This document shows, piece by piece, positions 31,425 to 43,522 of a DNA stretch of 64,000 nucleotides (its first letter is position 1; each line of letters opens with the position of its first letter). The stretch is taken from contig NC_134568.1 of the NCBI RefSeq assembly GCF_050947875.1, forward strand, positions 252,411,267 through 252,475,266. Reading direction: 5' to 3'. This DNA is from Dermacentor variabilis. Taxonomy: Eukaryota; Arthropoda; Arachnida; Ixodida; Ixodidae. The notes beneath the pieces are model-generated. The model made no database searches and had not been told where the DNA came from. It saw only the letters and a list, made by a program, of their open reading frames with translations. A program made the translations under genes and the position numbers.

Positions 31425-34400
31425 GTAAGTTCATTATTATCCTGATTATTCTTTTTTGTGTAAATGTACTTGTCAAGGCACTTGACTTTAAAGGAGCTTG
31501 GCAAGGTTGTTGAAGATGCTAAAGATTTCTGCCCTTTTGCTAGCTGATGTTGCCAGGAACATCTTGTGTAAACTGTTGCTCATCCACATGCAGCAGTAAA
31601 CTGACAATACAGTTTTTTCTTCTCCATAAACATATTACCGTTTGCAGAACATCAGGTTATCTGTAGCCATGGATGGCAGTAGCAAGACTGGTAGCCACAT
31701 CTTGTGGTACTTTTCCCTACTGCAATGCGTTCGAACCATTTTTCTGTGACATAGTTGTTTTCGTCAACAGAAAAAATAAAAAGGGAGTGCGTGTCACAAT
31801 TATGTCACTGCCATCCCTTTACACCAGCAGTTAAATATAATATGGCTGGTCACTGCAGTAATAGGTTTAGGTCCTCTATGGTTAAACCCTGTGCCACAAA
31901 TTGGCACCTCAGCATTACCACTCATGCAGATGTCTCCAGTAGCTCAGTATATTGTGAACCGCAATACGTATACAGACAAAACATGTCTGCTGTCTCCCTA
32001 GAAATTGCTTCTCCTTCCCTGTGACTTGTTCACATCCATACCATCGTTTTTGGGTGTCCGATATCAAAGGGGCATAATGTGTATTAGCAGCATTCCTTCA
32101 CACCTCACAAGCAGTTAGTGTCAGCTCGCAAATAACAGGAGCTATTACCAGCCGCGAGCATAGTGGCAGGGAAAGCAAATGCTTATGGACAGAAACGAAG
32201 GCATCCTGTTGCAGTCAATGCTGTTGTGAGGCATGAAATCACCTGCATTAAACACAGAAACAAGCATGCATGTTCAAGAATGGCTCCATAAAAATTGTGT
32301 AGCTTTGTAGCAGCTACAAGGCATGTGGTAGTGCTTAGCACATTGCTCACAAGTATTGAAGTGCATCTTTAGCATCTAACAGCAGAATTGTCAATGGTAA
32401 AGGCATTTTTCAGAACACTTTAATATCACAATCTGCAGCTAGAAGTATTGTGCCTTTGCTATCATCACAAGCAGATGATGTTATAGACATTAGGTATGCG
32501 CTTTGTCACACTAAATTAATCTTTATTTTCTCTGCATCTAGCACTAGCTTTAGCATCACAGCAGTTTCTATGAAAAACTTGGTGAAAGAAAACTGCAATG
32601 TTAAATTAAAAAAGAAAGATAAGAAAATGCTACAAAGCAGCCTGGTCGTTGGAAGGCCTTTACAGTGGAAAATTGTGGATATGAGGGTGCTAGGAAGAAA
32701 GAAAAAAAAAAGTAAATCTTCAATAGGAATTCATATTACTTTTTGTAAATCTGCTGGTACATGATGTCTAACAAATTCCTATAGGAGAAATTTCTTGGAA
32801 GAGATGCCCTTTATACACTGGGATTGTTGATACCTACTTTTAAAAGTGTTTGCAGGGCCACTTCACCATCATGCGTTAGCCCGTGAGCTTTAATAGTATT
32901 CGAAATTCTTGTGATGACACTAGCAGTGTGTAGAGCACCATGTGCAGCCAGTAAGCTCAGCTGTGTGGTGTGAATAAACACGCACCACATGTTCAGATTG
33001 AACCTGCGAACCCGAAGTTAAATGCTCCAAGCCATAAGAACATACAAAAGGCACACACAACACGGCAACAGGCAAGTCTTTTGCATAAGTTCTTTTGGCC
33101 CAGTAGTGTGTCAACTTCAACATGTGCAACCAACTATAGTCCCAACCTTGGCCCAATAGCCAAGGCGTGTTCATCTTATCAGCAAGTTCGATCTCCATTC
33201 ATATTAAAAAATGTGCAGCCACTTTTTAACTCAACACTCTAGCTCACCAGTAGGCTTATATGCACAGTGCACCGCCTATAGAGGTGCCACTGATGGCCAC
33301 CTAGAGAGTGCTTTCGAAAATACGCTCGGGATACAGTAGCAGGCGGCAACATTTTGCAGTAAGGATGGCTCAAGCCGCAATTTTTTTTTTTTTTTTCGGG
33401 TGCCAGCCTGCTGCTTCGCCGGTGACAGCTGCAGGAAAGGCGTGGATCTTTATAAAAGCAGATATATAGATAAATGTTATGTGCGACATGCGCCCCGTAG
33501 ACAAGCGCAACGAAGCCCAGTTATATGAAGTGGAGCTTGTGCTAAGTAACCACTTAGCTTTCTTGACTAATGCAATGCCTTCATAGTTTCTTTTTAATGT
33601 ATTCTACATAACCATAACATGCATGGGTGAATAAAAGCACTAGTTAGCCCTGCACCGCCGATGCGATCCCACTGCGTATATCGACAAACTGCCTTTCCCG
33701 CAGCAGTTTTCACTATATGAAATTTGCTTAGTGACCAGCTTGGGAATTTACAAAGCTAAAGTGTCACCAAATTTTGAGTATTTCTTTTTTTAATTGTATG
33801 GAAGAGAGAAGACACGCAGTATATTTAAATGTAGAGCAGGGCCGGCCAAGGTAGACAGCACTGGCAGCAAGGCTGGCTTTACTCCTGTGCAACATTGGCA
33901 TTGTACTCCTACACCGCAAAAGATAAGAAAGAATTCAATTGAGTATAACATACACATGCAGAAAAGGCACTCTGCTGTGAAACAAAGAAATCACTTTGCT
34001 TGGTAAGTCTGCTTAGACAGCGTTAAGGTGTAATGACTTCACAATCCTGACACGAACATTTCAGCAAAAATGAAATGGCAATAACATATGTAGCAGCTAA
34101 CAGTAGTCCTTGCCCTGAGGTACCTCTTTTCTAACACATTTCCCCAGCAACTACAACATCAAAAATGCCCTCGGGCCAAAAGAATAAAGCTGTTAAAAAA
34201 GCGTTTGCCTGCAGTCATTCTGATAAACAGTGTGATTTAGGCCCCTTACATATGAGGCAATGCAAAAACCTTGTATTTAAAAAAAAAATCCACAATTCTG
34301 TATGAAGCAACTAGCAACCATTCTGCACTTGCGAAGGCATGCCTAAAATAGATAAAAAACATGAACTGTGTGACAGTTGGTGTGACGATTCAGCGGTCCA

Positions 34401-35947
34401 CATAAAACCATCAAAATCAGTCCTTGCAAGCCTCGGCAGCTTTAACACACAAAGGCATGCACTACAGTCGTGCTAGACCAACACAGTAAAGAAGTGGCAA
34501 ATAGTTGAAACGGCAAATGGCATTCAGCACCTAAGCAAAATGCCCTTAACCTGTATGCTGCATTGTGCGCAAACTAGACCAAAACATGGGTAAGCTGTGA
34601 CCAACTTCGTCGCTTCCATGTAAACACGATTTAGTGCAACAAACACCGGGATGCCAGAAGAAAGCATGAGAACAAAAGATTTCCCACCTAATGGTGACAA
34701 TCGATTGTTGCCATTTCTCACAATGATAAAGCCTCGTTGGGAATGGTTAGAACCATGTCGCTGGCAAGTTATTATAGGTATTTGAGCACTCCACCATGCA
34801 ACAATTGTTCTTAAACATGCCTTAAAGCTTTGGCCATAACACATATGCAATGGGTGTTGCTTATTTCATCCCGAAAACATGAATCAAACAGAGAAGTACG
34901 AGCAACTGTGCAGAAAATTACGGCAGGCGGCTACCTCCTTTATCGAGTGCACTTAGCAAAGACGCCACCACTGGCATGTCTGTCAGTGCGCACTATGCAT
35001 ATACAACTGAACCTAAATATAACAAACGCAGATGTTATAAATTTTCGTGTATAACAAAGCAAATATATGTTTCTTGGTGATACGGGTGTGTAGCGAATAT
35101 TAGATATCACGAACGCATTTTTGTATTGGATGCTGTTTCACTATAATGAGGTCCAACTGTAGTTATAATTTGGCATTTGATTTTGTTGTGGCTGTATTAT
35201 GAAGGCAGCAATTTTGGTACAACTTTATGTTCCTTTAAGAGGACACTGTCATGACGAGCTGAAACCAGAGTCTTTGAACTTTGTAAAATCCCTGGACTAT
35301 TGCAGATCAATACTGTTCTTTCATAAATCATTTTTAACTGCCAAAAGAACCCTCCTAATTGTATTGCTTTCCATAGACTCCCATACTTCAAACTTTTTGC
35401 GTAATTTGTAAAGGGCTTTCAGCTATTAAATACAGTAATGCTCACATGCAATGTGACACTAGTGTGTAAGACCTATTTCCTCCACACATATTTCAATACA
35501 TTAGCCTCTGAGATAAGCTGTTCACGAGAAATGGTGCTTGCTCTAATACTCTCGTGATCACTATTGCTTTGCAAAATATTCCCTAATACATTTGTCTTAA
35601 TGGATAGAAACATGAAAGGCACGAACAGCAGTATTTGAAGGAATATTGTGGTTCCTATGACATCTTGTGATACTTGTTGACTGCGAAACGTATTAGTGAT
35701 TTGCTTTACAAAAACATTTTGGATTAGTCAGTCGAACACAGCTTGTAGAGTAACTCAGCGCTAGTATCCAATCATTAGGACAAAGAGAAGAATTCACACA
35801 TGCATAATGCATCTGCATCCTCATGTGTTTGTGCTGGTGTATCTTGAGTCATCCTAAGTAATGGTAATGGTAAGCTGAACAAAAATTTCTTGTTGTATAT
35901 GAAAATCTTTTTTTGCAATAAATTAACATCAATGTTGCTATTTGCAG
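31425..35947. other. BPHL intron, non-coding
   Basis: A 4.5-kb intron. It contains a T run near 33380-33397 and one copy of a dispersed repeat (34540-34990) whose second copy is at 54405-54830. No gene, RNA or intact element was seen. Confidence 0.4.
34540..34990 (+). repeat. Dispersed repeat of unknown class, copy 1
   Basis: The sequence from TGTATGCTGCATTGTGCGCA to GTCTGTCAGTGCGCACTA corresponds along its length to 54405-54830. Shared blocks include GGGTGTTGCTTATTTCA, GAATGGTTAGAACC against GAATGATTAGAACC, and AGAGAAG. Both copies are on the same strand. No open frame is conserved between them. Confidence 0.6.
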
Positions 35948-36101
35948 AAACTGGGCCACAAACAATATTTTGTCGTTGGTTGGAGCGATGGTGCAAACAC
36001 TGGCATGATACTAGCAGCCATGTACCCAGAGCGCATTCAGAAACTTGTTGCGTTTGGAGGCAATGCTTTTGTCACTGAGCATGATGTTCAGCTTCTCGAA
36101 G
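35948..36101 (+). CDS. BPHL: BPHL-type hydrolase, nucleophile exon
   Basis: This exon encodes KLGHKQYFVVGWSDGANTG, then MILAAMYPERIQKLVAFG and GNAFVTEHDVQLLE. GWSDG is the nucleophile elbow; its Ser is the catalytic residue. The exon starts in phase 0 after TTTGCAG (ending 35947). It ends with one base of the next codon at donor GTGAGA (36102). Confidence 0.95.
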
Positions 36102-36272
36102 GTGAGAGTAATTTACTCCATTTTCACTTTGTGTGTGTGCATGCGTGCATGCATGTATGTGTCAAATTTAACTCTCATCTATATTACAGGAACAGCTTTT
36201 GCTTACACAAACCCAGCAGCAAATGAATGAATGCTGCTGAAAGGTGAAGCAGCTGGGTCATAGCTTAATGTA

Positions 36273-36485
36273 CAGTCGACTAAAAAAGTTTACGGACCAA
36301 GAGATCTGGCAAAAAGCTGAATATCTCCTCAGTCTCAAGACACAGCCTGTTATTCCCATTTCCAGCCTTTTGTGGCATATGCGAACAACATTGTGTTGCA
36401 CAATTTCACTGGCTGCCTTTAAAGGCTGCTCGTATATTATGAATTTTCTGAGATCCCATGGTCCGTAAACTTTTTTGGTCGTCTG
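36273..36485. mobile_element. Tc1/mariner-type MITE, 213 bp
   Basis: The ends CAGTCGACTAAAAAAGTTTA and (reverse complement of the right end) CAGACGACCAAAAAAGTTTA extend to a 27-bp inverted repeat ending CGGACCA, with two mismatches. TA dinucleotides flank the element (36271-36272, 36486-36487). No coding sequence. Confidence 0.75.
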
Positions 36486-36789
36486 TACCTACCGATCATT
36501 GTCAGGGTGAGGTAGAAGTGGAAAAAAGCACAGAGAATAGAGTGAAAAACAATATGCACAGCACTTATACTAACAAGCAATCTTTATTGCTTATTGACTG
36601 CAGTCTGTAGGAGTAACATAATGCACAAGCGAAACAGTATCGAAAAATTCACTGCTCTCTGAGAGCTGTCACTTGTTTGACAAATAATAAATGTGGTGAT
36701 ATGGAGGGCATGCTGACACATGAATCACTAACATTGTTTTATTACGATAGCAATTATATGGACATGCCAAGCGCATTTCCGCCGCCTCC

Positions 36790-37000
36790 GATGTCAGCAT
36801 CGCCACAATGTCCTACATAAAGTCCAAGTGCACTAACATCTCAGCCGCGCACCATATGATGCGAGTGAGTGAAAGCGTGCGATTGTGTTCCGAGGATGGT
36901 GGCTCGATCTCGCTCGTGCAGGGGATGAAGGAGGGAAGGAAGTGCTGTCTTCCATCGCACTCAAGGCACCGGAGGAGAGGGGGGGGGGTCATTCTACTCC
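36790..37000 (+). repeat. Relic of the distal part of the hAT-type unit
   Basis: The sequence from ATAAAGTCC through GAGTGAGTGAAAGCGT, GATGGTGGCTC and the G-rich end resembles 49860-50045 inside the hAT-type element and the reverse complement of about 63720-63930. It is a partial, diverged copy. Confidence 0.5.
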
Positions 37001-37109
37001 TGCAGCGGCTGTGTACGGCGTGGCGGTGTGCGGGCATGTGAGCCCTATCTTGAAAGCGATCTGCGATGGCTACAGAGTCTAGTCGCTCGCTGAGTGCTGA
37101 TAGCTTCGT

Positions 37110-37400
37110 GTGCGTTGTGTTCTCGCCGCTGAATTCGCGTTGAAGCGGGAGGCAGCGCGAAGGTCAATTTGTTCACTGCTGCTGCCGCTCTTCCTCATGC
37201 CAGCATTTTGACAGCGAGTGTGCGCGGTCTTTGAGTGACGTGTGTTCATGTTTGCCTGTGCATGCGTGACACCATGCTTGTTAATTTAGGTGGTAAGCGC
37301 ATGTTTGCAACTTCATACGGCTGATAAAACTACTATCCTTATTTCGTACAGCTGTCTACTAATTTGCTATCGCAGTCAATGTTTTGCCTTTTAGGCAAAA
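37110..37400 (+). repeat. Inverted dispersed repeat, left arm
   Basis: The sequence is matched in reverse orientation by about 40740-41050. Shared blocks are GCGAAGGTCAATT, TTTTGACAGCGAG, TGTGTTCATGT, GCTTGTTAATT, ATAAAACTACTATCCTTA and AATTTGCTATC. The arms enclose the last two BPHL exons. Confidence 0.65.
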
Positions 37401-37427
37401 CTGCAACTTCTTGTTTGTGCATTGTGT

Positions 37428-37432
<5 letters not shown>

Positions 37433-37482
<50 letters not shown>
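37433..37482. repeat. (TA)25 microsatellite
   Basis: Uninterrupted TA dinucleotides, about 50 bases, in a BPHL intron. Confidence 0.95.
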
Positions 37483-37484
<2 letters not shown>

Positions 37485-38497
37485 CAGTTGATACAAAATA
37501 AAAACTGGTTGTTAGCACTGTGTGTCACGCTTCACTTTAGGTACTGCCCAGCATTAGGAACAACACTGCAGTATTTCAGTAACAAGCATTGAAAACTTTT
37601 TTAGACTGTCTAAGTTTTTGCAAAAATGACATGGCAAAGGCATTGAATTTTTTAGCGAGTGCGCTGAATATTCTGAAAGTTTCATGACACTACATAATCT
37701 TTTGAGTAAGCCAAGAAAATTTCAGCACCCCTCTAGCATGCATGCACACTTAAATTTGTTACAAATGTGAGGTGAACTGCTAATGAACACGAATCTAGAA
37801 CAGCTGATTTTCAAATCAGTGTTTCAGGGAAATTGTCAAAATTATTTAAAATTCTTTTTCTGCCTTTATTCATTAAGAATAACAGACCTTTATTTCTATA
37901 TTTGGCATTTCACTGTCAAAGCATCTGTCTTGTTAAATGAATGCTTTGAAGACTACAATTTGATATTTTAACATCCATTTAGAATGACTGTCTGGTGCAC
38001 AAGAAGCACTAAAGAAATCCCAGGATTCTACTGGAAGAAGGGACCTTATTTTTATATACTAATGGAGGGTAACAAAGTACATTACATGTTTAAACTTTCA
38101 ACTGTTGTGCTTGCAATTGGTTATGCATTCATATATTACACTTGCGCTTTGACCATTCACGCTATCAGTAAAGAAGTTCAAACTGTTGCAGGCTTCACTA
38201 GCAGTATCATAGTATGAGTTTACAGGTTGAAGCTTTGATATCTATACTCAGAAACAAGCATAGTTTGCTAGATATGGTGAGAATAAACCTAGGAACTGCT
38301 TGCTACATGTGAGTCTTGTCCTCTTAGCACAGCCTGATCCAAACCGCTGTCCCTGTGTTGGGTGATGCATGTTATTTCTATAGCCATTTAGATAGTACTA
38401 ACTAGGTAAAAACTCTGAGCCTGTCAGTTTTCATATGAGCTGTCTTTTGTAAATTTACTTGCTTGTCAGCTCAAAAGCTGCCATGATGCTGTTTCAG

Positions 38498-38753
38498 CCA
38501 CCAGGAACATTGACAAATGGAGTGAAAAGATGCGGGCATCGATGGAAGCTATGTACGGGACTGAGCACTTTCGCCAGCTGTGGTCCAGATACTGCGACTT
38601 CTACCAGGACCTACTGCACAAAAACTATGGCGAAGTGTGCCGCAAGGAGCTGCCACTAATAAGGTGCCCAACACTGGTAGTGCAAGGAGGCAAGGACCCA
38701 CTGGTGCCAATGCATCATGCTCTCTACTTGTTGCAACACATTGCAAAAGCAAA
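38498..38753 (+). CDS. BPHL: BPHL-type hydrolase, lid and catalytic-Asp exon
   Basis: The exon encodes (A)TRNIDKWSEKMRASMEAM, YGTEHFRQLWSRYCDFYQDL, then CRKELPLIRCPTLVVQGG and KDPLVPMHHALYLLQHIAKA. The Asp in GGKDPLVP is the triad acid. The acceptor CTGTTTCAG (ending 38497) restores the codon split in the previous exon. The donor is GTAAGA (38754), leaving two bases (AA) for the next exon. Confidence 0.95.
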
Positions 38754-40482
38754 GTAAGAGCACCCACTAATTGTGTTCAATTTCTGCTTGTGCCACTGTC
38801 ACTTTTTTCTTTCTTGCAACAGTGTGAAGATTAAAACATTGTTCTGTAAAATGTTTGCTGTGGGAGGACCTTTGGGTACAAGGATCGGGGGGAGGGGGAG
38901 GAAGCTAAAAGAATATTACAGCTTCCTTTACCCACTGGTGTCCTGTGTTGCTCATGGTGCTTAAAAAAAATTTTGTTTGTCACCTTTTGCATGTCGTAAA
39001 AATTTTAGTGCCATTTCTTGGCCAAGAGCTGTAGTAAAAGCTTCTTACTAAACAAGAAACAGAAGGTACAAATGTTCCTTGTGTGACCACAGCCAGGTGC
39101 TTGCTTTCAGAGTGCTAAGAAGCAGTGAGCAGCCTCTGTACAGCAATGTGTGCTAAAAAGTTCAGGTCTTTGAATACGTTTTCATGCCATTTATGTGAAA
39201 TAAATGCAAAAGTACTATTTAAAAACAATGCAGCTCAGCTGAGCTGTATTTGGTGTACAGAACTTTGCAAAAGCACCATTTCTAGATGTGTATCCTAATC
39301 ACGTAGGAAGGTTAGCTACTGCCAAGCACAGAAATCTTATGCGTAAAATTCTGTATCTTTAATGTGAAGCATTATTGGCATCGATCCCTAGGTTCGTTCT
39401 CAAGTCGGGCCGAATAGCATGGTTTAATTTTGACAGAGTAGTGGCAGTGAGCGCCTGCGTAACAATTAATCGCAACATGAAACCGGTAAGTTTAATGTCT
39501 AAAATGCACAGACCTCTTCGTGGAATACCACATAATACTCAACTGCTTCATTGATTTTATTAATTTTGTTATATTTACACTACCCAGTTTTTGGGCCACT
39601 GGGTATGTGCCCATTCTTGGCCAATATCTTCCCCAGAAAAGGTATGTGCCACTGTGACACAAGGGCTATAAAATCCTTAAATGTCTTTAGATATATGTCA
39701 CACTTCTCTGTGCACACACTTCTCGTCCCCATTCTTTCCTCAACATTGATTAAACATTGCTTTTGTCTTCATGACGCTGCTGTGTCTATGTCTCACAGTG
39801 TGCATCTGCCTGAGTTAGTGTTCGCATTTCTGCATAGCTTAAGAATGGTTTAGTGCATAAACTTAAACATTGCGTACGAGGAAATTAAGGAAAATTGTAT
39901 GCATTGCCTTTAGCTGTATAGCATTTAACTGTATAATTTTGAAACACTCAACACTAACACATCTGAATTATCAAAAGCCACTGAACTTTGCAAACCACAT
40001 TTGATAAGTTTTGCTCAAAGTACACTCTGTCAGAATTGCACAGGCTACGTTGCCTGTGATCGCCAAGTTGACTGCAGGCTGAAAAGAACTCTCATACTGA
40101 CCATTTAGAGGTCTGGACTGTCAGGAATGCCATGGTAACCACACGACACAGCCGAACGACATGTATGATGAAGGCTCGGAGTAGCCTGTATTTTACAAAG
40201 GCTGTATGTAGAAAGCTGTCATCATCTTTGTATTGTTATATAATAATTGCTTTTTATTTCAAATCAACTAGCATGTTGTCTCGATGCACTAAGGCAGTGT
40301 ATTACCTTAAAAATCAGATTTTCTTTGTAGGGTTCCACGCTATCATTTTTTCATCTGGCAATGAAAACAGAATCTGATTATAAGTTGACCACTTATATTA
40401 AGTGACGCAGGGTATTGCATGACACATTTGTTTCATTACAGTAAAATACTGAATATAATTAATTTCTAAATTATTTTTCCAG
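38754..40482. other. Last BPHL intron, non-coding
   Basis: A 1.7-kb AT-rich intron without recognisable elements. Confidence 0.4.
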
Positions 40483-40573
40483 ACTATATTTGGTTCCTGA
40501 TGGAAAGCACAATCTGCACTTCAAGTATGCTGACGAGTTCAACAAAGTTGTTACTGAGTTTTTAATCAGTTGA
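40483..40573 (+). CDS. BPHL: BPHL-type hydrolase, last coding exon (catalytic His)
   Basis: AA from the previous exon plus A gives Lys, then LYLVPDGKHNLHFKYADEFN and KVVTEFLIS before TGA (40571-40573). The His in DGKHNLH is the triad base; ADEFNK is a family signature. The acceptor is TTTTTCCAG (ending 40482). The five exons give about 254 residues, so only a leader of about 30-40 residues is missing relative to human BPHL (291). Confidence 0.95.
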
Positions 40574-40635
40574 TATGACTGAATCATGGTAAACTAGCAT
40601 GATTGCCATTTTGTGTCCTCATTGCAAAAGGTTCA

Positions 40636-40641
40636 AATAAA
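40636..40641 (+). terminator. Polyadenylation signal of BPHL
   Basis: AATAAA 63 bases after the stop codon; the only consensus signal close to it. Confidence 0.7.
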
Positions 40642-40739
40642 CTGATGATTTGGATTTTTATCTGGTAATTACCTTACGTGACTTGCGGCCTATGTCGACA
40701 AAATAAAAGTGATATATGCCTTATAAAGTGTGGTAAATG

Positions 40740-41050
40740 TTGCTTGCAAAATAATAAAAGGTCGCAGTTTCGCCCGAAATGTGACGCATCGATTGTGATA
40801 GCAAATTATTGGTCAGCTATACGAAGTAAGGATAGTAGTTTTATCGGCTGTATAAATCTGTAAACGTTCGCTTACTAACTGAATTAACAAGCACGCTGTC
40901 ATGTGTGCATTGGTATACATGAACACATCTCGCTCTATGACCGCGGAAACTCGCTGTCAAAACACTGCAGAGAGGAAACGCAGCAATAGCAGCGAGCGAA
41001 TTGACCTTCGTACTGCCTTTCGCTTCAGTGCGAACTAAGCGTCGAAAGCA
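40740..41050 (-). repeat. Inverted dispersed repeat, right arm
   Basis: Reverse-orientation partner of 37110-37400 (see there for the shared blocks). It starts just downstream of the BPHL polyadenylation signal. Confidence 0.65.
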
Positions 41051-41063
41051 CAGCGTTTACAAA

Positions 41064-41881
41064 AGGTCTCCTCGATTTGGCTGCACTTCCTGCACTAGTT
41101 CAGGGGGTGCAGCACTCTAGCACTCGATTTGCCAGTGCAGCTAGCGCCACCTGCACTTCGGCACTCGATTTGACGTCGTGCTGCACGAGTTCATGTACAC
41201 TTTGGCACTAGACTCTCCGCAAATTCTTTTCTCATGCACGTAGTGCAAGGTTCTTGATAGCAGACGACACATGCGGTTCTGTGGCCATGCGGGTGTTGGT
41301 AGACGCCATCGACGGCGCCTGTTATTAGTAATGCAGCACGGACGCCAGTTTTCTTCAGGTTGTGTACGCAGCATCTTGTTAAGGGCGCTTTCCGGGTTCA
41401 GCTGCTGCTAAGTGCACTGAAGGCCGGGATTTTCCCGCAGGTCACAGTCATTTGTATTAATTTTCACGAGCTTACCGCTACCTCGACGTTACGTTTACAC
41501 GAAACCACATTGGTCCGTCGTTTGAAACGTTGTGCCATATATGATTCAGAAAGGTGTGGAAACTGCGCTTGGTCATGCTTTCTGAATAATGATGCCGAAG
41601 TTGAACTAATTTCCAGGTACTAATACATAAATTCTTCCCACAGGACAAAAAAGGACATTGCACACACGTTTGCGCTCGCGGCATACACCAACAAAAGAAA
41701 AGCCACAGTCGCCCAGTCGCAGCAGACGAAGGCCTGTACGTTCTTGCACTTTTGTCCTCGATTTGACCGCTGCACCGAAAGCGCTAGTGTCGCACTACAC
41801 TCACACTTCAAAAACTGGCGCTGCACTGGCACGACACTTTTCTGAACTAATGCAAAAAGTTCAGCCAAATCGAGGAGACCT
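41064..41881. mobile_element. Non-autonomous DNA element with inverted ends
   Basis: AGGTCTCCTCGATTTGGCTG at 41064-41083 is repeated exactly as the reverse complement at 41862-41881. The similarity continues inward in a diffuse way, with repeated GCACT..CTCGATTTG motifs on both sides. It has no transposase. The flanks (AAA on both sides) may be a short duplication, which is too weak to assign a superfamily. Confidence 0.55.
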
Positions 41882-42149
41882 AAAGCTATCAGCACTCAGC
41901 GCACTTTGTCCACATCGCAGACCGCCTTGAAGGTGAGGCCCCTGCAACCGCGCGCTTTGTCCACATCGCAGGTTGCTTTCAAGATACAGCTCCCGAGTGG
42001 CATTGCCATGCGTAGCAGCAGTCTTTGTACGACCTATGAATTTCAGCTTCTTCTTTCAGCACTTCACCAACTATGCAGAAGTCCCACACGGGTCGGCCAT
42101 CTCCACTACACTTTAACTTCGTCATGGCCAAGATCACATTACCCACAGT

Positions 42150-42392
42150 GGTAGCGCAGTGGCTATATGGAGTTGTGCTTATAAGCTCGAGAGCGCAGGC
42201 TGGAATCCCAGCCGCGGCGACTGCATTCCATTTCGATGGGGATTAAATGCAAAAATGCCCATGTACCGTGCAGTCGGTGCACGTTAAAGAACCCCAGGTG
42301 GTCGAAATTAATCCAGAGTTCCTGACAACGATGTGCCCCACAATCATATCGCGGTTTTGGCATGTAAAATCCCAGAATTGTTTGTTATTGTG
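42150..42392 (+). mobile_element. tRNA-derived SINE (Ruka-like)
   Basis: The head GTGGTAGCGCAGTGGC (A box) and GGCTGGAATCCCAGCC (B-box region) are followed by the same body as the SINEs at 13870 and 22227 (GTGCACGTTAAAGAACCCCA, GGTGGTCGAAATTAATCC). It abuts the truncated gag of the second gypsy-type element, so either the SINE inserted there or a deletion joined them. Confidence 0.75.
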
Positions 42393-42910
42393 TGACGAAG
42401 ATTCCCCTTACACACGGCCAGTCGAATTCTTCGTTGGCGTCCGCTCTCCAATCTGTCATCAAGGAGCAGGTAGCCGACCACATTCCACCTTCTTTCCAGC
42501 AGGCTCCGGTTGCCGCTCCCCTGACGTACGTCGAAGTCGCTTCGAGGCCTGCACCACAGACCTACGGTCCCCTTCGCCCGCCTTTGCGCCCGCCCGTATC
42601 CGCTCCAGTCCGGCCACTGGTGCAGTATGCACGACGACAAGATCATTGGCGCACGGAAGACAATCGTCCGATTTGTTTTTATTGTGGCCGTGCTGGACAC
42701 GTAGCACGTCACTGTCGCCTGCTTACACCGAACGTCCCCAACAATGTGCGTCTATATGCGCCACGTTTCCAACAAGGCTGCAACTATTCTGACACCTTTG
42801 AATCTCCTGCCGTCGAGATCGCATTCTCCGGTCTCCGTTCACCTTCTCCTCGCCACCGCTTCCTTTCCCCCATGCACTGTCGGCGGAGCCCTCTGCGCCA
42901 GGAAAACTAA
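42393..42910 (+). pseudogene. gag: Gag remnant with zinc knuckle (second gypsy-type element)
   Basis: The frame contains the proline-rich linker before the knuckle and the motif CFYCGRAGHVARHC (C-x2-C-x4-H-x4-C), then an Arg/Ser/Pro-rich tail and a stop. The capsid part upstream is absent. Confidence 0.75.
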
Positions 42911-42939
42911 AAATCGCAGTTCAGGAGGCGAGAACTGCG

Positions 42940-43425
42940 GTGTCTGCGAAATGTATAAGGCCTCACACTTCCCCGAAAAACGTTATCGAAGTCGCAATAG
43001 AAGGAACATTGACGCTAGCACTTGTCGACACTGGCGCTGCACTTTCAGCGATAGATGCCCGTATTTGCCGCAAGATAGGAAAAGTGATGACGCCGCTTTC
43101 TGGACTGTCCCTTCGGACTGTCAACGCGCAGCACGTCGAGCCATCCGGCGCCTGCACCGCTCGTGTCGTCATTCAGGAGGTCCTCTATATCATAGAATTC
43201 ATCGTGTTGCCATCTTGTTCACACGACGTCATATTAGGTTGGGACTTTCTCTCCACACATCATGCGATCATTCACTGCGCCCGCGCCGAAATCGAGCTGT
43301 TTCAGTTCATATCAGCGATATTATCACTGACCAGAGGGACCCTTGTCACAAAATCACCGTTTCTGAAGACACCGTTATACCTGCCTGGTCTTCCGCCCTT
43401 GTCAGTATCTCTTGTGACTCTGTAG
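42940..43425 (+). pseudogene. Aspartic protease remnant (second gypsy-type element)
   Basis: LALVDTGAALSAIDARIC holds the active-site D-T-G-A, and HDVILGWDFLSTHHAII is the family's second conserved block (I-L-G-x-D-F-L). The frame then ends in a stop, before the RT region in another frame. Confidence 0.8.
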
Positions 43426-43522
43426 ATGACGGAACAGCTCTCTTCGCTCCGTCTGAACTTTTCGCCGCCGTTCACTACCACTGCCGTTCGCCGTCCTCGA
43501 GTTCAAAACTGGCGCCTCTCTG

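Larger units (their letters stand above)
36102..38497. other. BPHL intron, non-coding
   Basis: A 2.4-kb intron. It holds a TA-flanked MITE (36273-36485), a relic of sequence otherwise found in the hAT-type units (about 36790-37000), one arm of a large inverted dispersed repeat (37110-37400) and a TA microsatellite (37433-37482). Confidence 0.5.

Noticed and set aside
41360..41623. Frame containing LLLSALKAGI, resembling the BPHL leader
   Set aside because: It lies downstream of the BPHL polyadenylation signal and inside an inverted-repeat element; the likeness is chance.
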